A model generated the notes under the pieces. That model was not told where the DNA came from and ran no database searches. It was given only the letters and a program-made list of their open reading frames with translations. DNA of 39,409 nucleotides from Phenylobacterium sp. GTDB taxonomy: Bacteria > Pseudomonadota > Alphaproteobacteria > Caulobacterales > Caulobacteraceae. Positions within the stretch are counted from its first letter, which is position 1, and the number at the start of each line of letters is the position of its first letter. Location of the stretch: positions 1 to 39,409 of the forward strand of contig NZ_JANINU010000112.1 of NCBI RefSeq assembly GCF_024508875.1, in the 5' to 3' direction. The position numbers and the translations under genes are program-made. Of this stretch, positions 1 through 8,512 are shown one piece after another.

Positions 1-52
1 CGTCAGGCTCATAACCTGAAGGTCACAGGTTCAAATCCTGTCCCCGCACCCA
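1..52 (+). tRNA. tRNA-fMet (CAU), 3' part; 5' end outside window
   Basis: The anticodon stem (3-7 with 15-19), a seven-base loop with anticodon CAT at 10-12, the T arm (25-41) and the 3' acceptor strand CCCCGCA (42-48) are all visible. The last base of that strand, A48, would give the unpaired C1-A72 of bacterial initiator tRNAs, and the anticodon region matches alphaproteobacterial initiator tRNAs as I know them. The terminal CCA is encoded at 50-52, which leaves C49 as the discriminator. The 5' half lies before the window. Confidence 0.93.
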
Positions 53-64
53 AGTTGATGAAAG

Positions 65-89
65 GCCCCGCAAGTTTGCGGGGCTTTTT
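65..89 (+). terminator. Rho-independent terminator of the tRNA gene
   Basis: GCCCCGCAA (65-73) and TTGCGGGGC (76-84) form a strong GC-rich stem with a short loop, followed by five T residues (85-89). It starts 13 bases after the tRNA CCA end. Confidence 0.9.
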
Positions 90-115
90 CTGTTTAGGAC
101 CATGGATGTCGCGCG

Positions 116-442
116 TCAGCGGCGTGGCGAGAGGCCGAGCGGGGCAGGGGTTTCACGTCGCTCCATCATCCAGCGCGGTTCTTGATCGTAGGTGCCGCTT
201 GTGGTTCGCACGTCGCTGAAGCCGTAGGCGGTGATCGTTCCCGAGGCGGTGGGCGGGCCGTTCGAATAGGTGTCCGCGCGGACGCTTCCGGCCCAGGTGT
301 CCTGCAGGCGCGGCCCTGCCGTTTGCGCCGGCCGCAGGTGCGGGGCGGCGTCCCGGCTGGGCGGAGCGGACGAGATGGTGAGCGCCAAACACGGCGTGGC
401 GACGATCGCGGCAACAGCAGAGACGAAGGCGAACAGACGCAT
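116..442 (-). CDS. Small exported protein of unknown function
   Basis: A 108-residue protein. It starts with a typical Sec signal peptide: basic start MRLF, a hydrophobic core of Ala and Val, and a probable cleavage site near residues 19-21. The mature part is Pro, Ser and Thr rich with no domain I recognise. The start is well supported because AAGGAG lies just upstream of the ATG at 442. It lies 63 bases downstream of pyruvate kinase on the same strand and may be read through from it. The upstream tRNA terminator points the other way, so the two are convergent. Function unknown. Confidence 0.7.
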   Translation of the reverse strand: MRLFAFVSAVAAIVATPCLALTISSAPPSRDAAPHLRPAQTAGPRLQDTWAGSVRADTYSNGPPTASGTITAYGFSDVRTTSGTYDQEPRWMMERRETPAPLGLSPRR

Positions 443-505
443 GCGCGGCTCCTTCAGGATCTGACGGGAGCCTGTGGGGCCGCGACGGGTGCGTCAAGCC
501 GCCTT

Positions 506-1933
506 TCAGGTCACCTTGGCGACGCGGAGCGAATTGGTGCCGCCGGAGCGGCCGAAGGGGATTCCGGCCACGACGACGATTTCCTCGCGGCGTTTCGCGA
601 AGCCGCTCTTCAGGGCCAACGCCGCCGCCTGGGCGACGGTCTCGGTCATGGTGTGGGTTGTTTCCGAGGTTAGGGCGTGCACGCCCCAGACCAGCGCCAG
701 CCGGCGGGCGGTGGTGAGGCTGGGGGTTACGCCGAGGATCGGCACGTCGGGCCTTTCGCGCGCGATCCGCACGGCGGTGCGGCCGGAGAGCGAGAACGCC
801 GCGATCGCCTTGGCCTCTATCGTCTCGGCGACCTGGCGCGCCGCAGCACAGAGCGCATCACCCGCGTCCTTCTCGGGCGCGGGGCGGGCGGCGGCGCGGG
901 CGGCTTTCAGGTCCTCGTCGTCCTCGGTACGGGCGATGATGCGGTCCATCATCCGCACGGTCTCGACGGGATATTTGCCGGTCGCGCTCTCGGCCGAGAG
1001 CATGACGGCGTCGGCGCCGTCGAATACCGCGGTGGCCACGTCGGAAGCCTCGGCGCGCGTGGGCGCCGGATTCTCGATCATGCTCTCCATCATCTGGGTG
1101 GCGACGACGACGGGGCGGCCGTGGCGGTGGGCGGCGCGGATCAGGCGTTTCTGGATCAGGGGCACGTCCTCGGCCGGGAGTTCGACGCCCAGGTCGCCGC
1201 GGGCGACCATGATGGCGTCGGACAGCTTCAGCACGTCCTCGATGGATTGCAGGGCGCCGGGCTTCTCGATCTTGGAGAGGATGGACGCGCGGTCGCCGAC
1301 GAGTTCGCGGGCCTCGGCCACGTCCTCGGGGCGCTGGACGAAGGACAAGCCGATCCAGTCGCAGCCGTGCTCGAGGGCGAAGGTGAGGTCCGAGCGATCC
1401 TTGCGGGTCAGGGCGGGGATCGGGAGGGTGAGGCCGGGGAGGTTGACCCCCTTGTGATCGGACAGGCGGCCGCCGACGATGACGCGGGTGTCGAGGAATT
1501 CCGGGGTCTGGCGGGTGACCTCCAGGCGGATGCGGCCGTCGTCGAGCAGGAGCACCGAGCCGGGGGAGGCGGCGGCCATGATCTCGGGGTGCGGGAGCTG
1601 GACCCGCTGGCTGTCACCCGGCCGTTCCTGCAGGTCGAGGCGGAGGGTCCGGCCCCACTGGAGCACCACGGCGCCGCCCGCGAAGCGGCCGACGCGCAGT
1701 TTCGGTCCTTGGAGATCTGCAAGGATTCCAATGGGTCGGCCGGTTTTCTTCTCAATCTTGCGAATGCGCTCGATGACCTCGGCGTGGCCCTCCTGGGCGC
1801 CGTGGCTGAAGTTGAGGCGGAAGACGTCGGCGCCTGTTCGGAACAATTCCTCGAGCCGTTCGAGGCTGGAGGACGCCGGGCCGATGGTGGCCACGATCTT
1901 CACCCGCCGGCGGCGCCGGATCGCTTCAGCCAC
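506..1933 (-). CDS. pyk: Pyruvate kinase
   Basis: Cytosolic last step of glycolysis: phosphoenolpyruvate plus ADP gives pyruvate plus ATP. The 475-residue length is normal. Family signatures are visible: VKIVATIGPAS at the N-terminus, FRLNFSHG, LADLQGPKLR, the catalytic-site run starting at LSKIEKPGAL, the MVARGDLGVELP block, and ATQMMESMI followed by PTRAEASDVA. A C-terminal domain with AIAAFSLSGRTA completes it. The start is GTG at 1933 with GGGAGA upstream on the minus strand. It is not linked by any operator I can see to the uronate genes, though pyruvate is also their end product. No missing residue was noted. Confidence 0.97.
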   Translation of the reverse strand: MAEAIRRRRRVKIVATIGPASSSLERLEELFRTGADVFRLNFSHGAQEGHAEVIERIRKIEKKTGRPIGILADLQGPKLRVGRFAGGAVVLQWGRTLRLDLQERPGDSQRVQLPHPEIMAAASPGSVLLLDDGRIRLEVTRQTPEFLDTRVIVGGRLSDHKGVNLPGLTLPIPALTRKDRSDLTFALEHGCDWIGLSFVQRPEDVAEARELVGDRASILSKIEKPGALQSIEDVLKLSDAIMVARGDLGVELPAEDVPLIQKRLIRAAHRHGRPVVVATQMMESMIENPAPTRAEASDVATAVFDGADAVMLSAESATGKYPVETVRMMDRIIARTEDDEDLKAARAAARPAPEKDAGDALCAAARQVAETIEAKAIAAFSLSGRTAVRIARERPDVPILGVTPSLTTARRLALVWGVHALTSETTHTMTETVAQAAALALKSGFAKRREEIVVVAGIPFGRSGGTNSLRVAKVT

Positions 1934-2107
1934 GCGGGCGGTCTCCCATCTGGTTGCCCGGATCCATCACGAATCCGGACGTGTGAATTTGGCCTTCAAG
2001 CGCCCCGCCAGCAAGCAACCGGCGAAGGGAGATTTCTGTTTCCGTGATGTCGGAAAGCCGCCGCCGGATCCGTCCTAGGATCAGGATGGAACGGAGGAGG
2101 ATCCCCC

Positions 2108-2455
2108 ATGCCCTACGTCGATGGGTTCGTGCTGGCGGTGCCGAAGGCGAATATCGAAGCCTATAGGGCGATGGCCACCCTGGGCGGCAAGGTCTGGATG
2201 GAGCACGGCGCGCTCAGCTACGTCGAGACGTTCGCCGACGACGTGCCTTATGGCGAGCTCACCTCGTTCCCGCGCGCGGTCCAGGCCAAGGACGACGAGG
2301 TGGTGGTGTTCTCCTGGGCGACCTACAGGGACCGGGCGCACCGAGACGAGGTCATGGCCAAGGTGATGGCCGACGAGCGCCTAAAGGGCAGCGACATGCC
2401 CTTCGACGGCAAGCGAATGATCTTCGGCGGCTTCGAGAGCTTCGTCAGCCTTTAG
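2108..2455 (+). CDS. DUF1428 family protein (YbaA-like)
   Basis: A 115-residue protein starting MPYVDGFVLAVPK, with the DUF1428 pattern of a small ferredoxin-like, dimeric alpha/beta barrel-type protein: YVDGF at the start, a central stretch around FSWATYRDRAHRDEV, and the end FGGFESFV. The biochemical function of this family is not established. The start ATG has a strong GGAGGAGG site eight bases upstream. Its stop overlaps the stop of the convergent membrane protein gene by four bases. Confidence 0.88.
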   Translation: MPYVDGFVLAVPKANIEAYRAMATLGGKVWMEHGALSYVETFADDVPYGELTSFPRAVQAKDDEVVVFSWATYRDRAHRDEVMAKVMADERLKGSDMPFDGKRMIFGGFESFVSL

Positions 2456-2868
2456 ACGTCGTCGCAGACGTCCCTCCATTTGGCGTCCACCGCCGCCGAG
2501 CCGTCCCGGGATTCCAGCGTGAGCTGGCCGTCGACGAAGACGAAGCGCTCCTCGCCGTCGAGGGAGTCCTGGGGCTCCTCGATGTCGACGCGGCCACAGA
2601 CGGCGGGCGCCTGCCCGATCCAGTCGACGGCGACCTTGCCGAGGGTGACGCTGTCGGCGTCGGGCTCGCCGGTGAGGATGGCCGAGCGCGCCTCGGCGAG
2701 CTGGGCGGCCTGGTCCGCGGCGTCGTGGGCGATCTCCTGGCGGGCGGCCGGAACGATCCGGTCCCAGAACAGGAGGGCCAGGACGAACACCGCAAGCAGC
2801 GCCGCGCCGGCGCCTATGCCCAGGAGCAGGGCGCGCGGGACGGTGCGGGGCAGGGCGGGCGTCGGCAT
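2452..2868 (-). CDS. Small single-pass membrane protein, unknown function
   Basis: A 138-residue protein when started at the ATG at 2868, chosen because AGGA precedes it at good spacing; an in-frame ATG at 2898 has no such site. One membrane segment covers roughly residues 14-36 (alanine, leucine and valine rich, ending in FWDRIV). It is followed by an acidic, probably periplasmic domain of about 100 residues containing two Cys, near the middle and near the C-terminus. I recognise no family. It converges with the DUF1428 gene with a four-base overlap, so no terminator fits between them. Confidence 0.65.
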   Translation of the reverse strand: MPTPALPRTVPRALLLGIGAGAALLAVFVLALLFWDRIVPAARQEIAHDAADQAAQLAEARSAILTGEPDADSVTLGKVAVDWIGQAPAVCGRVDIEEPQDSLDGEERFVFVDGQLTLESRDGSAAVDAKWRDVCDDV

Positions 2869-3036
2869 GTGCAGATCCTGTCGCGTCAGGTCTGACATTC
2901 GGTGAAGACGCTGCGTGGTTGCGGCGCCACGGCGTCGCATTACCGCGAATTATCTTGGCCCCGGGCAAGGCGCGGGACACACAAGGGCCGCATCGGACCC
3001 GCTTGAGGGAGCGGCGTCCCAGGAGCTCGCCCGCCC

Positions 3037-4872
3037 TTGCTATCCCTTCTCGCCGCCTCGTCCCTGCAGCTCGCGCAGGCGCCGGAGTTGCCGCGCATGC
3101 CGGCCATCGAGCGGCAGCCGCAGATCACCTACCTGGACCGCAGCGGCGCCGTGATCGGCGTGCGCGGCGGCCGGTATGCGCCGCCGGTGGACGTGGCCAA
3201 GCTGCCGGCCTACGTCCCCGCCGCGTTCGTCTCCATCGAGGATCGGCGGTTCTACGAGCACAACGGCTTCGACCCCCGCGGCATCGCCCGCGCCGTGGTG
3301 GTGGGCCTGAGCGAGGGGCGCGCCAGCCAGGGCGCCTCGACCATCACCCAGCAGCTCGCGCGCAACCTGTTCCTCAGCCAGGAGCGCACGCTGGAGCGCA
3401 AGGCCACCGAGCTGGTCTATGCCGTGGAGCTGGAGCGCACCTATTCGAAGAAGCAGATCCTGGGCCTGTACCTGAGCCGCGTCTATTTCGGCTCGGGCGC
3501 CTATGGCCTGGAGGCGGCCTCGCAGCGGTTCTTCAACAAGCCGGCCGCGAAGCTCTCGATCAAGGAAGCCGCCATGCTGGCCGGCGTGCTGAAGTCGCCC
3601 AGCGGCTACAACCCGGTGGAGCAGCCCGAGCGCTGCCTAGAGCGGGCGAACCTGGTGCTGGCGGCCATGGTCGAGACCGGCGCCATCACCCCGGCCCAGC
3701 GCGACAAGGCCGCGGCGCAGAAGCCCAAGGTGTGGAAGACTGCGCCCGCCGGCCCCTCGCAGTACTTCGTCGACTGGGTGGACGGCGAGGTGCGCCGGCT
3801 GATGCCAAAGGTCACGCGGGACCTGACGGTGGAAACCACCCTGGACCAGGGCATGGAGATCGCCGCCGGCGACGCCGCGCGCACGGTCACCGCCCGCTAC
3901 AAGCCGCAGGGCACCGACCAGGCGGCCATCGTCGCCATCGACGGCGCCGGGCGCGTGCGCGCGCTGGTGGGCGGGACCGACTATGCGAGCGCGCCCTACA
4001 ACCGGGCAGTCAGCGCGCGGCGGCAGGCGGGCTCGGCCTGGAAGCCGTTCGTCTACCTCACCGCCCTGGAGCAGGGGCGCACGCCCGACACCGAAGTCAT
4101 CGACGAGCCGGTGACGATCAACGGCTGGACGCCCAGCAACTACGAGGTCGGGACCTACCTCGGGCCAATCACCCTGCAGACGGCGCTGGCCAAGTCGGTC
4201 AACACCGTGGCGGCGCGGCTGGCCGACGAGGTGGGCCGCCCGCAGGTGGCCCAGACGGCCCGGCGCGTCGGCATCGTCTCGACCGTCAACACCGATCCGG
4301 CCATGGCCCTGGGCACCACCCTGGTCTCGCCCCTCGAGATGACCCAGGCCTACGCCGCCTTCGGCAATGGCGGCAACCGGGTGCAGGCCTACGGTATCGA
4401 GCGGATCCGCCAGGGCGGGACAGTCATCTATCAGAAGCGGCCGCCGGCGCCGGTCCCGGCCATCGCCAACCCGGCGCTGAGCGAGCTGAACCAGATGATG
4501 CGCACCGTCATGGTCGCCGGCACCGGCGGCCGCGCGGCTGTGCCGGGCTACGATCTGGCGGGCAAGACGGGCACCACCTCTGACTACAAGGACGCCTGGT
4601 TCTGCGGCTACACGGGCGGCTTCGCCGCCTGCACGTGGATGGGCCGCGACGACGCCAAGCCCATGGCGCGGATCAGCGGCGCCACCGCCCCGGCCGAAAT
4701 GTGGAAGAGCTTCATGGGCGTGGCGCTGAAGCGCGTCCCCCGCCAGGCCATCCTGCCCGGCCCGCCGGCGCCGGTCGCCCCGCCGCCGGTGGAGGTGGCC
4801 GCGGAGGCGGCGGCGGTGACGGCGGGGACTGTGCCGCCGTCGCCCGCGGTGACGGAGCCGCCGACGAAGTAG
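3037..4872 (+). CDS. Class A penicillin-binding protein (PBP1a-type)
   Basis: Bifunctional peptidoglycan synthase: GT51 glycosyltransferase polymerises lipid II, and the transpeptidase cross-links peptides in the periplasm. The GT51 catalytic motif is at residues 67-74 (IEDRRFYE, Glu68), and QGASTITQQLARN follows at 98-110. The transpeptidase has all three motifs: SAWK at 333-336, SVN at 387-389 and KTGT at 510-513. The tail is Pro/Ala/Val rich. The start is a TTG at 3037, the only start codon between the in-frame stop at 3004-3006 and conserved sequence; AGGAG lies 11 bases upstream. The N-terminus is odd: only about 14 hydrophobic residues with no basic flank, where the family normally has a cytoplasmic tail and a full membrane anchor. 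Confidence 0.93.
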   Translation: MLSLLAASSLQLAQAPELPRMPAIERQPQITYLDRSGAVIGVRGGRYAPPVDVAKLPAYVPAAFVSIEDRRFYEHNGFDPRGIARAVVVGLSEGRASQGASTITQQLARNLFLSQERTLERKATELVYAVELERTYSKKQILGLYLSRVYFGSGAYGLEAASQRFFNKPAAKLSIKEAAMLAGVLKSPSGYNPVEQPERCLERANLVLAAMVETGAITPAQRDKAAAQKPKVWKTAPAGPSQYFVDWVDGEVRRLMPKVTRDLTVETTLDQGMEIAAGDAARTVTARYKPQGTDQAAIVAIDGAGRVRALVGGTDYASAPYNRAVSARRQAGSAWKPFVYLTALEQGRTPDTEVIDEPVTINGWTPSNYEVGTYLGPITLQTALAKSVNTVAARLADEVGRPQVAQTARRVGIVSTVNTDPAMALGTTLVSPLEMTQAYAAFGNGGNRVQAYGIERIRQGGTVIYQKRPPAPVPAIANPALSELNQMMRTVMVAGTGGRAAVPGYDLAGKTGTTSDYKDAWFCGYTGGFAACTWMGRDDAKPMARISGATAPAEMWKSFMGVALKRVPRQAILPGPPAPVAPPPVEVAAEAAAVTAGTVPPSPAVTEPPTK

Positions 4873-5052
4873 CTGTGAGCGGCTGGAGCCAGCGGCGCTT
4901 GACGCGTGAAGGTCGGGCTAGGCCGGCCGAAACTCTTGGGGGGACTGCCGGCGGCAAGTCTCGAGGGCGAGCCGGACAGTCCGGCGAGACTGATCTAGAG
5001 TTCGCTGCTCCCGCGCGATGCCCGGCGCGTTCTCCGATCCAAAGGCGCAAAC

Positions 5053-6669
5053 TTGGAAACCATCGGCCGCGACCTTGAGGAAATGCAGCGTACGCCCCTG
5101 GCGGCGTCCCACGTCGAGGCCATGCGCGCCGCCGGCGCGGTCGTGACCTACGAAGCCGGCGCGGTCCTGGTGAAGCCCGGCCAGGTGGTCGACCGGTTCG
5201 TCTACGTGCTGGACGGCGAGATCGAGGTGGTGGACCCGTTTTCCGAGGAGCGCTGGAGCAGCTCGACGCTGGGCGCGACCCAGTTCATGGGCGAGATTTC
5301 GTTCCTCAACGGCGGCGCCTGGTCGATGCCGATGCGCGCCGTGCGCGAGACGCGCGTCCTGGAAGTTCCACGGGCCGCCATGCTGCAACTGATGTCCGAG
5401 ATCCCGGAGATGTCGGACATCGTCATCACGGTTCTGGCCGCCCGGCGCCGCAAGCAGCTCGAGGCGCGTTTCAGCCCGCTCGTCCTGATCGGCGAGGACC
5501 AGGATCGCGATATCCGGCGGATCGCCGACTTTGCGAGCCGCAATCGCCTGCCGTACGCGTCGCATCCGCTTGGAAGCCAAGCAGCCCTCGAGGTCGCGCA
5601 ACGCTGCGCCATCGCCGCGGATGCTCCCGCCGTGATTTTCGGTCGCGGGCATGTGGTGGCCGACCCCACGCCGGAAAAGGTCGCGAGGCTCCTCGGCGTG
5701 AATTACGACCTCGATGACGATGCCGCCTTCGACGTCCTGATCGTCGGCGGCGGCCCGGCCGGTGTCGCGGCGGCCGTCTACGCCGGAGCCGAAGGCCTCG
5801 ACGCGCTTGTGGTCGAGGACACCGCCATTGGCGGGCAGGCGGGGACATCGAGCCGCATCGAAAACTACATGGGCTTCCCCACCGGGATCTCGGGCGCCGA
5901 CCTCGTCTGGCGAGGCGAGGTGCAGGCCATGAAGTTCGGCGCACGTTTCCTGATGCCGCGCCGCGTCGCCTCGCTGGAGGAAATGGAGAACGGGCGCTTC
6001 TGCGCGGTGTTCGACAACGGGCGGCGGATTTCGGCGAGCGCCGTCGTCGTCGCGACCGGCGTGCAGTACAAGCGACTACCGATCGACCGCCTCGGCGAGT
6101 TCGAAGGAAGCGGCGTCTACTATTCGGCCACCGAGAACGAAGCGCGATATTGCCGTGACACAGCGGCCGTCATCATCGGGGGCGGAAATTCGGCAGGGCA
6201 GGCCGCCATGTTCCTGAGCCGATCAGCCGATCGGGTCCATCTGATCGTTCGGGGCCGCTCGCTGGCCGCCTCGATGTCCAGCTATCTGTCGAGCCGGTTG
6301 GAGGCCGACCCGCGGATCACCATCGAATACGAATCCGAAGTGGTGGCGCTCGACGGGGCGGAGCGGCTGACATCCGTGACGATCCGGAACCGGGGGGATG
6401 GACGAGAGCGCGATGTGCCGACCTGCGCCCTGTTCGTCATGGTCGGCGCGGAGCCCAACACCGGCTGGCTGTCCGGCCTGGTCGATCTCGATGAAAAAGG
6501 GTTCGTGCTGACCGGCGCGGCCGTGGGCGCATCTTCGTCCTATGAGACCTCCAAGCCAGGCGTGTTCGCGGTCGGCGATGTTCGGGCGGGTTCGGTCAAG
6601 CGGGTCGCCTCGTCGGTCGGCGAGGGGTCGGTGGTCATCTCGAAGGTCTGGAGCCATCTCAACGACTGA
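5053..6669 (+). CDS. cNMP-binding domain fused to thioredoxin-reductase-like FAD oxidoreductase
   Basis: A 538-residue cytosolic protein. Residues about 15-135 form a cyclic-nucleotide-binding fold, with the phosphate-cassette-like stretch around GEISFLNGG (80-88). Residues about 225-538 form a thioredoxin-reductase-like flavoprotein: FAD motif VGGGPAG (231-237), second FAD motif near GVFAVGDVR, and NAD(P)H motif GGGNSAGQA (376-384). The position of the reductase CxxC is YSATENEA (357-364), so the redox disulfide is absent. It therefore should not reduce thioredoxin by the normal route; its electron acceptor is unknown. The start is a TTG at 5053 with AAAGG upstream; the ATG at 5083 is an alternative. 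It looks monocistronic, with 180 unassigned bases before it. Confidence 0.88.
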   Translation: METIGRDLEEMQRTPLAASHVEAMRAAGAVVTYEAGAVLVKPGQVVDRFVYVLDGEIEVVDPFSEERWSSSTLGATQFMGEISFLNGGAWSMPMRAVRETRVLEVPRAAMLQLMSEIPEMSDIVITVLAARRRKQLEARFSPLVLIGEDQDRDIRRIADFASRNRLPYASHPLGSQAALEVAQRCAIAADAPAVIFGRGHVVADPTPEKVARLLGVNYDLDDDAAFDVLIVGGGPAGVAAAVYAGAEGLDALVVEDTAIGGQAGTSSRIENYMGFPTGISGADLVWRGEVQAMKFGARFLMPRRVASLEEMENGRFCAVFDNGRRISASAVVVATGVQYKRLPIDRLGEFEGSGVYYSATENEARYCRDTAAVIIGGGNSAGQAAMFLSRSADRVHLIVRGRSLAASMSSYLSSRLEADPRITIEYESEVVALDGAERLTSVTIRNRGDGRERDVPTCALFVMVGAEPNTGWLSGLVDLDEKGFVLTGAAVGASSSYETSKPGVFAVGDVRAGSVKRVASSVGEGSVVISKVWSHLND

Positions 6670-6741
6670 GGATCGCGTCGGCCTACAAGCCATCGTCAGA
6701 GGGGCCGGCAGTATCGGCCGACATCCGTGAGCCGACGCGGC

Positions 6742-7536
6742 TCAGGCGTCGGCCCCGCTGAAGATCGCCGGCCGCTTGGCAAGGAACGCCGCGAACCCCT
6801 CGGACGCGTCAGGTCCCGCGGCAAGGCGCGCGATCTGGCGACCTTCCTCGTCGGTCTGGCTTGCGAAGTCGCTGGCCAGCGAGGTCAGCAGCAGCCGCCG
6901 GATCGCGCCGTAGGCGGCGGTCGGCCCGTTCGCGAACGCGCGAGCGCGCCGGGCCGCATGGTCGTCGAGCGCCCCCGGTTCGACGATTTCGGTCACGAGC
7001 CCCCAGTCGAGCGCCTCGACCGCCGTGAGGCGACGATCCGTGAGCAGCAACTGCTGAGCGCGACGCATGCCGATCAATCGCGGCAGCAGGAACGTGGAGC
7101 CCCCATCGGCGGAGAGGCCGACCGCCGTGTAGGCGGACGTGAAGTGCGCCCCGGAACCGGCGACGACCAGATCACCGATCAGCGCCAGTCCGAGGCCCGC
7201 TCCCGCCACGGCGCCCTGGACCGACACGACGACGGGCTTGGGCATCGTCAGGAATTGAAGCTGAGCGGCGTGGAACGTATCGGCCATCGTCTGGAGGAGC
7301 GCCGTCCGAGCGTCACCCTGGACGGCCGCGAAGGCCGAGAGATCGCCGCCGACGCAGAAGGCCTTGCCCTCGGCCGAGAGTAGGACGGAGCGGATGCCGG
7401 GGTCCGATGCGCAGGCGTTCGCGACCTCCTGGAGCTGCTGGGCGAGCTCCAGATTGACCGCATTGCCGGCCTCGGGCCGAGCCAGCGTGACGCGCGCGAC
7501 ACCTCCCTCGCGCTCGAGCCTCACCAGGTCGTTCAT
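6742..7536 (-). CDS. Enoyl-CoA hydratase/isomerase family protein (PaaG-like)
   Basis: A 264-residue crotonase-fold enzyme acting on an acyl-CoA. The oxyanion-hole segments are visible (AFCVGGDLSAF and GAVAGAGLGLAL). The GLSADGGSTFLLPRLIG stretch resembles PaaG, the 1,2-epoxyphenylacetyl-CoA isomerase, and similar isomerases rather than FadB-type hydratases. The start was set at the ATG at 7536, which has GGGAG upstream. An ORF extension to 7629 is unsupported. It lies downstream of an SDR on the same strand with a 117-base gap, so co-transcription is possible but not shown. No other phenylacetate genes are present, so the substrate is open. Confidence 0.9.
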   Translation of the reverse strand: MNDLVRLEREGGVARVTLARPEAGNAVNLELAQQLQEVANACASDPGIRSVLLSAEGKAFCVGGDLSAFAAVQGDARTALLQTMADTFHAAQLQFLTMPKPVVVSVQGAVAGAGLGLALIGDLVVAGSGAHFTSAYTAVGLSADGGSTFLLPRLIGMRRAQQLLLTDRRLTAVEALDWGLVTEIVEPGALDDHAARRARAFANGPTAAYGAIRRLLLTSLASDFASQTDEEGRQIARLAAGPDASEGFAAFLAKRPAIFSGADA

Positions 7537-7653
7537 GTCTGCTCCCTTGGCGGGCCGATGGCCGAGGTCTCCAGGGAGCCAAGCCGAGCCGAGGCGATCA
7601 AGGTCCACTTCGGGCCGGGCGGCATCCAAAGGTCCCGGGCCGCGGCGTCGGCG

Positions 7654-8367
7654 TCACCACGGCACCGGCTGGCCGTGGCGGTCGAGGTAGCGGAGGCCGC
7701 GGGCGCCCTGCTGGGCGATGAGGACGTCGACGATCTGAGGCATGGCCTCCTCGACGCCGAACGGCGCATTGGCGCCGCCCAGTTCCGTGCGGATCCATCC
7801 CGGCGCCAGGAGAAGAAGCGCACGCGCCTCGGCCGCGTGACGCCCGGCGTAGCTGGCCATCGCCTGGTTGAGAGCCGCCTTGCTGGCGCGGTAGACGTCG
7901 TTGGTCCCGTTGGCGTTGTTGGCGATGCTGCCCTGGCCGGAGGACATCACGCCCACCACGCCGTCGGGCCCGGTCAAGGGGGCGAACGCCTCCACGGCGC
8001 GCATCGCGCCGAGGACGTTCGTCCCCATAACCTGCGCGAATTCCTCGTCCGACACCTCGGCCATCGTGTCGCCAGGGGCGCGGTTCGCGATGCCGGCATT
8101 GACGAAGACGATGTCGAACCGGCGATCCGCCAGGCGCTCGCGCAGGGCGCGCGTCTGGTCGGGGGCGGTCATGTCGAGCGTCTCGATCTCGATGGCGTCC
8201 GGGTGTTGGGCGGCCAGGGCGTGAAGCGGGGTTCCGGCGCCTCGTACGGTGCCCAGGACCCGCCAACCGCGCCGGGCGAACTCCGCCGCCATTGCATGGC
8301 CGAGCCCGCGGGAGGCCCCGACGATGAGGACCGAACGGCCGGGTCCCGGCGAGGCGGAGCTGCTCAT
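7654..8367 (-). CDS. Short-chain dehydrogenase/reductase
   Basis: A 237-residue Rossmann-fold NAD(P)-dependent oxidoreductase. The cofactor motif is GASRGLG (17-23), with NAG at 90-92 and the catalytic pair Y159 and K163 in YRASK; Ser142 or Ser143 in VMSSGQGS is the likely catalytic serine. The start ATG at 8367 has AGGAT upstream. Overall sequence resembles classical SDRs of unknown substrate, including C-factor-like proteins. It sits between the polygalacturonase and the crotonase on the same strand. A 145-base gap before it, without an operator-like palindrome, argues against assigning it to the uronate regulon. Confidence 0.9.
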   Translation of the reverse strand: MSSSASPGPGRSVLIVGASRGLGHAMAAEFARRGWRVLGTVRGAGTPLHALAAQHPDAIEIETLDMTAPDQTRALRERLADRRFDIVFVNAGIANRAPGDTMAEVSDEEFAQVMGTNVLGAMRAVEAFAPLTGPDGVVGVMSSGQGSIANNANGTNDVYRASKAALNQAMASYAGRHAAEARALLLLAPGWIRTELGGANAPFGVEEAMPQIVDVLIAQQGARGLRYLDRHGQPVPW

Positions 8368-8512
8368 GCTTTGATCCTGCGAGGCTGGCGGCCAGGATAG
8401 GTCGATCGGCCCGCGCCGCGCTACCCGACCTTGGTCAGAGACCCATCGAGCGTCGGCGGTACAATCGGCGCGCTGGTGCGGTCCTATCCGGCGCCGCGGC
8501 GGCCGGAGCGTG

